The notes beneath the pieces were generated by a model that saw only the letters and a program-made list of their open reading frames with translations, did not search any database and was not told the DNA's origin. From positions 1 to 18,990 of the forward strand of contig DALYLR010000052.1 of assembly GCA_031976175.1 (NCBI GenBank): 18,990 nucleotides of DNA, given 5' to 3'. How positions within the stretch are numbered: position 1 is the first letter of the stretch; each line of letters begins with the position of its first letter. Both the position numbers and the translations under genes were made by a program. The DNA is from DMER01 sp003451645. Its GTDB lineage: Bacteria > Pseudomonadota > Alphaproteobacteria > Micropepsales > Micropepsaceae. Positions 1 to 6,237 of this stretch are shown here, piece after piece.

Positions 1-798
1 GATGTTTGCAGTGCCTTGCGCCTTGGCCGCGGATGCAGCCTCGGCCACGACACCTTGCGCCTCGGCGGTCAGGTTAAATTTGTTGAAGCCGAAGAAGACG
101 ATGTATTGCTTGGCAGGTGGCACCGGGTCCTTGACGACAACCACTGTCTCTACGGTTTTGGGATGTAAGTCCCAGCGCAGACCGACGGTTACGGCGTGGT
201 AGTCAAGGCCATCAACATCGGCAAAGAGGCCAAGTCCGGCGTTCGAGAACTCCAAGTCGCCAACATACATGTAGCGATAGTTCAAAGAGAGGTCCAAGCG
301 ATCGGAGATCTCATAATTGATCCCCGCGAGTAATTGACCCGCCAGGGCGTAATCATTGTCCGAGGCGCCCGCGCCCTCGATCGTCACGTAATTGCCGCCA
401 ATGCCCGCGCCGAGTGAGAGATACCAATCCTGCGCGATGTCAAAGTCGTAAATGACATTGAACATTTGCGAGAACGCCTCGACGCTGCCGCCGGGAACTG
501 CGGCGCATCCGGGGATGCATACCCTGTCCAGATCATTGTTGCGGTAGCCGAGTTCAAACTCAGCGCGCCAATTCTTGGGCCAAGCATAACCGAGGGCCGC
601 CATGCCGGCCCAGCCGGTCTCCAATTCCGCGGTGCCATTGCCAGCCACGGGCCCGCCAATAGGACCAAAGTCAAAGTCAGCATCCTGCGCAAAGCTGGCG
701 CCCGCCTCCAAGCTCACATACCAGCGTTCCTCGCGCGCTTGCGCAGCCGTGCTGGCCAGGGCCAAAGCGCTTAGTGAAAGAATGATCTGCCTACGCAT
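1..798 (-). CDS. OmpA-family outer-membrane protein, first of three tandem paralogues (C-terminus cut by window edge)
   Basis: The reading frame is open for 266 codons and runs off the left edge. The start at 798 is preceded by GGGAGG at a spacing of seven bases. Residues 1-21 are a Sec signal peptide ending in AQA before REERW. Residues 22 to about 215 have the alternating aromatic/polar pattern of an eight-strand OmpA-like barrel (for example WRAEFELGYRNNDL and LSLNYRYMYVGDLEF). From about residue 230 the OmpA C-terminal domain begins with KQYIVFFGFNKFNLTAEAQ, and its peptidoglycan-binding loop lies outside the window. The expected role is to tie the outer membrane to peptidoglycan. A cysteine pair, C94 and C98 (CIPGC), sits in a predicted loop; the paralogue at 2404-3429 has none. 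The linker before the OmpA domain is short and has only two prolines, unlike the long proline runs of the two neighbours. The family call is secure; the exact role is inferred. Confidence 0.9.
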   Translation of the reverse strand, partial: MRRQIILSLSALALASTAAQAREERWYVSLEAGASFAQDADFDFGPIGGPVAGNGTAELETGWAGMAALGYAWPKNWRAEFELGYRNNDLDRVCIPGCAAVPGGSVEAFSQMFNVIYDFDIAQDWYLSLGAGIGGNYVTIEGAGASDNDYALAGQLLAGINYEISDRLDLSLNYRYMYVGDLEFSNAGLGLFADVDGLDYHAVTVGLRWDLHPKTVETVVVVKDPVPPAKQYIVFFGFNKFNLTAEAQGVVAEAASAAKAQGTANI

Positions 799-830
799 GA
801 AAAAACCTCCCGATGAAAACCAACCGTCAG

Positions 831-857
831 ACGGAGCGTGAACCGGCACTGCTCCGT
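831..857 (-). promoter_or_regulatory. Leader hairpin upstream of the first ompA gene
   Basis: ACGGAGC (831-837) and GCTCCGT (851-857) form a perfect 7-bp inverted repeat with a 13-base loop, 33-59 bases upstream of the start codon at 798. It could fold in the 5' untranslated region and affect translation or stability of the message, as leaders of abundant outer-membrane protein mRNAs often do. The structure is visible; the function is inferred. Confidence 0.3.
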
Positions 858-954
858 ACACGTCTCTCCTTGTTTGTGCGGCAGCGCGGCGGCGGTGTCA
901 AAAGTTTTAGCAGCATAGTTTCATGTATAGAGCAGTATAGTTGCGTAAACAGCA

Positions 955-984
955 CAAACATTGTTTGGTAATTATTACAAACAA
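955..984. promoter_or_regulatory. Nested CAAACA/TGTTTG palindromes, possible operator
   Basis: CAAACA-T-TGTTTG (955-967) is a palindrome. Its right half TTGTTTG (961-967) pairs again with CAAACAA (978-984) across an AT-rich 10-base spacer. The block lies in the 289-base gap between the terminator and stop of the second ompA gene and the start of the first. It is followed, reading towards the first ompA gene, by AT-rich sequence with AACTATAC-like repeats (about 915-950). It is a candidate operator in the promoter region of the first ompA gene; no regulator is known from the sequence. Confidence 0.3.
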
Positions 985-1001
985 CGTTCAAGACTCTGCT
1001 G

Positions 1002-1033
1002 AAAAAAGAAGCCCGGGCCTTGCGGTCCGGGCT
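1002..1033 (-). terminator. Rho-independent terminator of the second ompA gene
   Basis: A 10-bp stem (1010-1019 with 1024-1033, one G-U pair) closes on a four-base TTGC loop. On the minus strand it is followed by TTCTTTTTT (1002-1009). It lies 55 bases past the stop at 1088 and separates the second ompA transcript from the first. Confidence 0.9.
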
Positions 1034-1087
1034 GAAGGGCGCGCGCACTACCATCCTTGTACGGAGGATGGCACCGGCGGTCGTGGT

Positions 1088-2209
1088 TCAGTGCGTGGCG
1101 GCGTTGATGACGATCGTCACATTGACGCGGCGGTTTTGCGGTTCGCGGACATTATCCCCGGTTGGAACCAAGGGCTCCGATTCGCCACGACCTTCCGCAA
1201 CAATGCGCTCTGAAGAGAAGCCAAGACGGACCAATTCGCTGCGCACAGCGTCGGCGCGCCGCTCGGACAGGCTCGCGTTGTACTTTGGCGAGCCCACGCT
1301 GTCCGCGTGACCAACAACAAGGATGCGTTCCGCGCGCAAATGGGACGCAGCCGTGACTGCCTCGGCAATGACGCGCTGTGCATCCGGCGTGAGGTTGAAC
1401 TTGTTGAAGCCAAAGAAAACGAGGAACTCACGCGGCACTTCGACTTGCGGCTTTGGCGGGGCGGGCGGTGCGGGCGGCGGGGGGGCGGCTTGCGTGCAAC
1501 ACTCGTCTTGGAGGCCAAAGCGCACGCCGATGCTCAAGGTCTGGTTTTCCACATCATAGAACGAGGTATCGAGCTTTCCGCTCACATAGCTGAGATTGGC
1601 AAAGACCGGCTCATCGGTGACCATGTAACGGTAGTCGACGAAAATGTCGGCCCGCTTTGAGATACGATAACCAGCCTGTCCGATCAGCTGACCAGCAAGG
1701 ACATAATCGTCGTCATGGCTGCCGGCTTCATCCTCTGCGCTGATTAGGCTTCCGCCAATACCGGCGCCCAAACCCACATAAGCGTGGGGCCCGACCGGAA
1801 TGTCATAACGGACATTGGCGAATTGGCTGAACTGCCAGACAAGTCCGGGCTTTGGGTAGCCCGCTTGATAGGCTGCGCAAGTGGTTGCCGCTCCAGTCAA
1901 ACAGTCAATGTCGTTGTGGCGATAGGCGAGTTCGAGTTCGACATTCCAATTCTGCCCCAAAGCGTAGCCCGTAGCGAAACTTGCGAACCAGCCGGCGTCA
2001 AACTCGACACCGCCATACGGCGTGTACACGCAGCACGCATCCGTACCATAGATCTTTTGGTCCTGCAGCCAGTTCGCGCCAGCTTGCACGCTCACGTACC
2101 AGCCCGTTCTCAGGCCGTCTTGCGTGTACTGCCCGGTTTGGCCAGCGGCCGCCATTTGCGGCGCGAGAATAATCACAGAGCCGAGCAGCCAAGTCTTCAT
2201 ATCCAACAT
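1088..2209 (-). CDS. OmpA-family outer-membrane protein, second paralogue
   Basis: This is a 373-residue protein. The start at 2209 (MLDMKTW) is chosen because GGAGGG lies six bases upstream; the next ATG at 2200 is too far away, and the longer frame upstream has no ribosome site. Residues 1-22 are a signal peptide ending MAAA. The barrel runs from about 30 to 235, followed by a Pro/Ala linker at 242-254 (PPPPAPPAPP). The OmpA C-terminal domain spans 261-370, with FFGFNKFNLTPDAQ, GHADSVGSPKYNASLSERRA and EPQNRR; this domain binds diaminopimelate in peptidoglycan. There are six cysteines: a CC pair at 59-60, C103 and C111 in the second predicted loop, and CC at 237-238 just before the linker. 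This suggests disulfide bonding in the periplasm or at the surface. The gene has its own terminator, and a CtrA-type box sits 47-62 bases before the start. Confidence 0.93.
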   Translation of the reverse strand: MLDMKTWLLGSVIILAPQMAAAGQTGQYTQDGLRTGWYVSVQAGANWLQDQKIYGTDACCVYTPYGGVEFDAGWFASFATGYALGQNWNVELELAYRHNDIDCLTGAATTCAAYQAGYPKPGLVWQFSQFANVRYDIPVGPHAYVGLGAGIGGSLISAEDEAGSHDDDYVLAGQLIGQAGYRISKRADIFVDYRYMVTDEPVFANLSYVSGKLDTSFYDVENQTLSIGVRFGLQDECCTQAAPPPPAPPAPPKPQVEVPREFLVFFGFNKFNLTPDAQRVIAEAVTAASHLRAERILVVGHADSVGSPKYNASLSERRADAVRSELVRLGFSSERIVAEGRGESEPLVPTGDNVREPQNRRVNVTIVINAATH

Positions 2210-2255
2210 TCGAAACCCTCCCTCGCAACATGCTAGCGAGGAATGCGCGATGGCA

Positions 2256-2271
2256 GTTAATGCGCAGTTAA
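2256..2271 (-). promoter_or_regulatory. CtrA-type binding box upstream of the second ompA gene
   Basis: On the minus strand the sequence reads TTAA-CTGCGCA-TTAAC, a perfect match to the full CtrA consensus TTAA-N7-TTAAC. The two TTAACTGC units repeat with an 11-base period, about one helical turn. It lies 47-62 bases upstream of the start at 2209, where it could overlap the promoter. CtrA is the cell-cycle response regulator of alphaproteobacteria. The match is seen directly; regulation is inferred. Confidence 0.6.
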
Positions 2272-2343
2272 GGTTGCGAAGGGGTAATTGGGCACGTGGC
2301 AAGAAAGGCACGACAGGCGCCGCCGCGAACCCGGACAAACGCC

Positions 2344-2371
2344 AAAAAGGCGGCCTTTGCGGGCCGCCTTT
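2344..2371 (-). terminator. Rho-independent terminator of the third ompA gene
   Basis: AAAGGCGGCC (2346-2355) pairs perfectly over 10 bp with GGCCGCCTTT (2362-2371) around a six-base loop, and the minus-strand transcript ends in TTTTT (2344-2348). It lies 32 bases after the stop at 2404. Because A and T runs flank both sides, it could also work in the plus direction, but no plus-strand gene reads into it. Confidence 0.9.
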
Positions 2372-2403
2372 CTGGAATTCAACTCCGGACGTGCCGGGAA
2401 GGA

Positions 2404-3429
2404 TTACTTCAGGTCAATCGTCGCGCGGCGGTTTTGCGGCTCTTTGACGCTGTCACCGGTTTGCACGAGAAGCTCGGTCTCGCCCTTGCCCATGGCCGAG
2501 ATCTTGTCGCCAGGGATGCCGAGACGAACGAGTTCGTCCTTCACCGCGCCGGCGCGCTTCTCGGAGAGCTTTTGGTTGTAGGCATTGCCGCCAACCGTGT
2601 CGGTGTGACCAACGATGGCGATAGACGCCGCACCTTGCGACTTCGCGGCCGAGGCAGCTTCAGCAACAACGGCTTGGGCTTCGGCGGTGAGATTATACTT
2701 GTTGAAGCCGAAGAACACGATGAATTGCTTGATCGCCGGTGGCGGCGGGGGCGGCGGGGGCGGAGCTGCCACAACCGGAGCGGCCGGGGCCTCGTAGCCA
2801 TAGCGCACGCCCAACGTGATCAGATGCTTGTCGAGGTCCATCGACACATTGTCGGTGGCGACGCCGAACACGCGCAAGCCATCGAACTCGACATTTTCAG
2901 CGCGCAAGTAGCGATAGCCGAAATAGACATCCCAATGCGTCGAGGCTTGATAGACAAGCTCGAGGATACCTTGGTAGGCCAGTTCGTAGTCGCGGTCATC
3001 ACCACCCGCATCAACATCAAGCGAAGCGCGGTCCATACCGATACCAGCGCCCGTGGTCAGCGCCCATTTCGCGCCCAATTCCCAGTCATATGCCGCGTTG
3101 ATGAAGGCGGTCAGCTCGGACAGATTGCCCGTGCGATTTTGCACGATCGGGCCAGGTGCGATGCGCGTGAAGCTTAGGTCATTCTCGCGATACCCGACAT
3201 CGAGTTCAATGCGCCAGTGGTTGGCAAACGCCTTGCCGATCGAGCCGTGAACGTTCCAGCCGTTGTCGAAGTCGACCGGACGAGGCGCCGCGGCGATATC
3301 CATATCGCCGTCAACGATGCTGTAGCCCGCACCCAGACCAACGTACCAGCCATTGCGGTCCGCAGACATCGCAGGGCTCGCCAAAACCGCAATTGCTGCG
3401 GACGCCAGCAGAATTTTCTTGATTCCCAT
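2404..3429 (-). CDS. OmpA-family outer-membrane protein, third paralogue
   Basis: This is a 341-residue protein. The start at 3429 (MGIKKILLAS) has AGAGGG a few bases upstream, and the signal peptide ends at residue 23 (PAMSA). The barrel lies at about 25-212. An uninterrupted run of nine prolines (223-231) leads into the OmpA C-terminal domain (234-340), with IVFFGFNKYNLTAEAQ, GHTDTVGGNAYNQKLSEKRA and EPQNRRATIDLK. It differs from the other two in having no cysteine at all. Like them it should anchor the outer membrane to peptidoglycan; a porin-like or surface role is possible. It is transcribed divergently from the phosphatase gene, with two palindromes in the shared 348-base gap. Confidence 0.94.
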   Translation of the reverse strand: MGIKKILLASAAIAVLASPAMSADRNGWYVGLGAGYSIVDGDMDIAAAPRPVDFDNGWNVHGSIGKAFANHWRIELDVGYRENDLSFTRIAPGPIVQNRTGNLSELTAFINAAYDWELGAKWALTTGAGIGMDRASLDVDAGGDDRDYELAYQGILELVYQASTHWDVYFGYRYLRAENVEFDGLRVFGVATDNVSMDLDKHLITLGVRYGYEAPAAPVVAAPPPPPPPPPAIKQFIVFFGFNKYNLTAEAQAVVAEAASAAKSQGAASIAIVGHTDTVGGNAYNQKLSEKRAGAVKDELVRLGIPGDKISAMGKGETELLVQTGDSVKEPQNRRATIDLK

Positions 3430-3777
3430 AACCACCCTCTTTGCTTTTAGCGCTACGGCGAAACTCGCCCCCGATTGCCACGTTCGGCGCTCGGCCTCCC
3501 GTGGAACACTGAGGAACTGTGACACAGCCCCTTTCTCCCACCCAAGTGTTTTTGAGCATTAACCGGGTTTTCGAGTCTCGTTTTGGCGGATGTGTGACAT
3601 TGTTGTCACGACCACTGTGCCGAACTGCCCGCGGCAGAGGGCCGGTAACCGCCGGAGGACTGTTGCTCGCCAATTCACCGATGTTTTTCACGTACCGTCT
3701 CTCACTATATGCTACAGCGGCAGCACGGCGCCAACGACAACCCCGCACTCACCGGGCTCGCAATTTTTTTGGGGGCT
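3430..3777. other. Divergent intergenic region between third ompA and phosphatase genes
   Basis: This is a 348-base gap with no credible gene; the frames across it lack ribosome sites and family motifs. It carries two compact palindromes. CTGTG-A-CACAG is at 3517-3527, about 90 bases before the ompA start. GTGACA-TTGT-TGTCAC is at 3594-3609, near the middle. Both share GTGACA/TGTCAC half-sites, as would be expected for one dimeric regulator with two operators. A weak TATATG stretch near 3706 could be a -10 element for the phosphatase gene. No promoter is certain. Confidence 0.4.
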
Positions 3778-4548
3778 ATGAAACAAATGCTCAATTGGCT
3801 GACGGGCCGCAAAGAGAAGCAGCAATACCGGGTCGCGGATGGCATGTGGGTGGCAGCCATCGGCGACATCCACGGACAGCTTGATGCACTCAATCTATTG
3901 CTGGACCAACTGCTCAATGTGGCCGCGCAATCGCGCGCAGAGCGAAAGGTGCTCGTGTTCCTGGGCGACTATGTGGATAGGGGTCTGAAGTCACGTCAGG
4001 TTATTGACCGCTTGTTGCTTGGGTTTGATGGGTTCGAGACCCATTTCCTGCGTGGCAATCATGATGAAACCGTTTTGCAATTCCTGAACGATCCCAATGT
4101 CGGCGACGCTTGGCGAAATTATGGGGGGCTGGAAACCTTGGCCTCTTACGGAGTGCCCCGGGCTGCTTTCTCGGACTGGCCGCAAGCGCAAGCCATTCTG
4201 AAGCAGAATCTCCCGTCCGCGCACATGCGCTTCTTCGAAAATCTTGAGAACTATTTTGTCTGCGGGTCCTATCTTTTTGTGCATGCCGGCATCCGTCCGG
4301 GCATTCCGATAGACATGCAAGCTCAGCACGATTTGATGTGGATCCGTGATGATTTCCTGAATTCCAATGTGGATCACGGCTATCGGGTTGTTCACGGACA
4401 CACGCCGAAGGAAAGGCCGGACGTGCGTCCCAATCGCATAGGGATCGACACGGGCGCATATATGACAGGTGCATTGACGGCCGTTGTTTTGGATGGGGTC
4501 TCGGTGCTGCTGCTCGACTCGCGCGGGCGGGTGAGCCAAGCGAGCTAA
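3778..4548 (+). CDS. PPP-family serine/threonine (metallo)phosphatase
   Basis: This is a 256-residue soluble phosphoprotein phosphatase of the bacterial/lambda PPP type. The three metal-binding signatures are intact: GDIHG (29-33), GDYVDRG (63-69) and GNHDE (93-97). Later metal-ligand histidines are visible in FVHAG and VVHGHT. It should remove phosphate from serine or threonine, and possibly tyrosine, using two metal ions. The start is uncertain. The ATG at 3778 has GGGGG only two bases before it, the ATG at 3787 has it eleven bases before, and an in-frame ATG at 3709 has no ribosome site. The gene stands 169 bases before the OPX gene in the same direction, so it could be co-transcribed with the export genes and act on the BY-kinase encoded downstream; that link is an inference. 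Confidence 0.92.
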   Translation: MKQMLNWLTGRKEKQQYRVADGMWVAAIGDIHGQLDALNLLLDQLLNVAAQSRAERKVLVFLGDYVDRGLKSRQVIDRLLLGFDGFETHFLRGNHDETVLQFLNDPNVGDAWRNYGGLETLASYGVPRAAFSDWPQAQAILKQNLPSAHMRFFENLENYFVCGSYLFVHAGIRPGIPIDMQAQHDLMWIRDDFLNSNVDHGYRVVHGHTPKERPDVRPNRIGIDTGAYMTGALTAVVLDGVSVLLLDSRGRVSQAS

Positions 4549-4717
4549 TGGTGATGTCAACGCGACGCCATTTGGTGATCAACGCAATCGTGGCCGTTGC
4601 AGAGCACATGAAAGTGAGTTAAAGGGCTAGGTTGTTAACATCTTGGCGGGGCGGCAGTACCGGTGTGAATAAGCTGTTCCCCTCATAGAAACTGATCAAG
4701 TGGCTGAGGCTAATGCA

Positions 4718-5293
4718 ATGATCTGGCAAGGGATTATGCGCCTGTTGGGTGCGGTGTTGGTGGTGCTTACGGTGTCGGCCTGTGCGGAATCGGCGGGCTC
4801 TCTTGGCCAAGCGCAAAACAGGCTGGGGCCCACGCCACAAGCGGTGGATTACACGCTGGGGTCGGAGGACAAGATCAAGCTCACGGTCTTTGGTGAGGAA
4901 AAATTGTCCGGTGAGTTCTTGGTCGATGGCTCTGGGGTCATATCCTTGCCGCTGATTGGTCAAGTGCGCGCGGGCGGCTTGACATTACGGCAGTTCGAAT
5001 CGGCGGTGACCGAAGCACTCAAGAAGGATTACCTCAAAGACCCCAAGGTGAGCGCAGAGGTGGTTAATTTTCGCCCGATCTACGTGATCGGCGAGGTCAA
5101 CAAGCCTGGCCAGTATCCCTATGTGAGCGACATGACCGTTTCAAAGGCCGTCGCGCTAGCCAACGGATACACCTACCGCGCGAATGAAGGGTCGGTAATG
5201 GTCACGCGCAATGGTCAAACATTTAAGATCGAAGCTGGTCGCACCCCGATTTTGCCGGGAGATGAGATACGGGTCCCTGAGCGCTTCTTCTAG
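4718..5293 (+). CDS. Wza-like polysaccharide-export (OPX) lipoprotein, short form
   Basis: This is a 191-residue outer-membrane lipoprotein. The start at 4718 has GAGG eight bases upstream; an in-frame GTG at 4700 has no such site. The signal peptide ends in a lipobox, VSAC, with the lipidated cysteine at residue 22. The Poly_export domain spans about 43-116 (YTLGSEDKIKLTVFGEEKLSG, then SLPLIGQV). One SLBB domain spans about 121-189 (IYVIGEVNKPGQYPY), ending in the characteristic PGDEIRVPERFF. It stops there: the extra SLBB domain and the C-terminal amphipathic helix that form the E. coli Wza pore are absent. Short OPX proteins of this type are known to work with a separate outer-membrane barrel, and one is encoded at 6238-7611. 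The likely role is periplasmic guidance of exported polysaccharide to that barrel. Confidence 0.93.
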   Translation: MIWQGIMRLLGAVLVVLTVSACAESAGSLGQAQNRLGPTPQAVDYTLGSEDKIKLTVFGEEKLSGEFLVDGSGVISLPLIGQVRAGGLTLRQFESAVTEALKKDYLKDPKVSAEVVNFRPIYVIGEVNKPGQYPYVSDMTVSKAVALANGYTYRANEGSVMVTRNGQTFKIEAGRTPILPGDEIRVPERFF

Positions 5294-5707
5294 GGTGCAG
5301 TTTGCTTGGGTTCGCTTTGACGTTGCTGCCTAAGGAAGACTTCAGCTTTTGCAGTTAATCTAAGGAGGGGTGAGGGTCTCCCGTGAGGTTGCGGTGCTGG
5401 TCGTGGATCGACAGCGGGTGGTGTTGGCCCGGGTGGGCCATAATGGGATCTGCTGAGGCTGTATCGGATTGGACACAGTAGGCAGGAATTGGTGGGGCTG
5501 GCGACGGTTGAAGCTTCTGATGCGTTGAAATGTTAAGTGACTCAAGTATGGTCGCGCAGAGTTGGGCTTCCGATGCAATGTGGGATTGGGTGGGATTCAC
5601 TGACTGGGTTTGCGGTTGCGAAGTGGGCGCGAATCGTCTTTGAAGAGACGGGCTTAAGTGTTTTAAACGGTCGGAATGCGTTGGTTTTGGTTTAAAGGAG
5701 CAAGGCT
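5294..5707 (+). other. Intergenic region before the small secreted protein gene
   Basis: This is a 414-base gap with no credible gene. It holds a weak hairpin (CGTCT 5635-5639 with AGACG 5646-5650) and a weak promoter-like pair, TTGAAG (5640-5645) and TTAAAC (5663-5668), spaced by 17 bases. That would put a transcript start about 30 bases before the start codon at 5708. The SD-like AAGGAGGGG near 5363 is followed only by a short tryptophan-rich frame of about 30 codons from a GTG, which I do not call. There is no obvious terminator after the OPX gene, so read-through is possible. Confidence 0.35.
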
Positions 5708-6157
5708 ATGTCGAAGAGAATTTTCAAGATTGCCTCGGTTGCGGTGATGTCCGCGACGCTTGGTTTCGCGGTCAATTCGGCCGTTGCGTTTGAGTTTGAA
5801 GATGATGCGATCGCTCTTGCGAATGCGATTTGCGCAGGGTCGGATGCTGGCATCGGTGCTGCGATCGACGGCCAGTCGGGTTCGGTTCTGGCTGCTGCTC
5901 TGGGTTTGGCAGCCGGTGCCGCTGCGAATGGTGCCTGCGGTGCGGTCACGGAAGGCGCTCTGGATGCAGAGTCCAACAAGCTGATCCCTGCAGAAAAAGC
6001 TCGTTACACGGATGCGAAGACCTACGCGAAAGCGGGCGGCAAAGAGTTCCTGGCAGGGCTGACGACCACTGACTCTAATGCGCCTGGCGGGGTCCGTGTG
6101 GTGAACAACAGCTCCGTGAATACCGGCGTGTCCGGTGTGAAGGTGATTAGCCCGTAA
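5708..6157 (+). CDS. Small secreted Gly/Ala-rich protein of unknown function in the export locus
   Basis: This is a 149-residue protein that I do not recognise. A strong ribosome site, AAAGGAG, lies seven bases before the ATG. Residues 1-27 are a clear Sec signal peptide (MSKRIFKIAS, ending SAVA before FEFED). The mature part starts acidic, then has a small-residue stretch at about 46-84 rich in Gly and Ala with GxxxG-like spacing (GSDAGIGAAIDG, GLAAGAAANGACGA). This resembles a glycine zipper and could insert in or pack against a membrane. C42 and C77 flank this stretch and could form a disulfide. The tail (about 90-149) is polar with Asn, Ser and Val. Codons favour GCT, GGT and CGT, as in highly expressed genes and as in the next gene. 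It lies 80 bases before the barrel gene with no terminator between, so it is probably co-transcribed and may assist polysaccharide export or be a matrix protein. Confidence 0.75.
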   Translation: MSKRIFKIASVAVMSATLGFAVNSAVAFEFEDDAIALANAICAGSDAGIGAAIDGQSGSVLAAALGLAAGAAANGACGAVTEGALDAESNKLIPAEKARYTDAKTYAKAGGKEFLAGLTTTDSNAPGGVRVVNNSSVNTGVSGVKVISP

Positions 6158-6237
6158 AAGATGGTCGACCCGGTTGGGGGTGTGTTTGAACTTGGCGACC
6201 AGCTCCTCGCGGCGCCGTTTTGAAATGGAGAATGACA

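Noticed and set aside
2741..2763. GGCGGGGGCGG repeats as a regulatory or mobile repeat
   Set aside because: They encode the nine-proline linker of the third OmpA protein, which explains them.
3593..3609. CRP/FNR-type site at the GTGACA palindrome
   Set aside because: The TGTGA and TCAC halves are eight bases apart rather than six, so it does not fit the CRP consensus; kept only as an unnamed palindrome.
4616..4640. CtrA box before the OPX gene (TTAA near 4619 and TTAAC near 4634)
   Set aside because: The spacing is about twelve bases, outside the consensus.
4700..4717. GTG start for the OPX gene
   Set aside because: No ribosome site precedes it, while ATG 4718 has GAGG at eight bases and gives a normal lipoprotein signal.
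5382..5480. Short tryptophan-rich frame after AAGGAGGGG
   Set aside because: About 30 codons from a GTG poorly spaced to the purine run, with no signal or recognisable composition; left as intergenic.
5652..5668. Second CtrA box (CTTAAGTGTTTTAAAC) before the small secreted protein gene
   Set aside because: The TTAA units are five bases apart, not seven, so it does not match the consensus.
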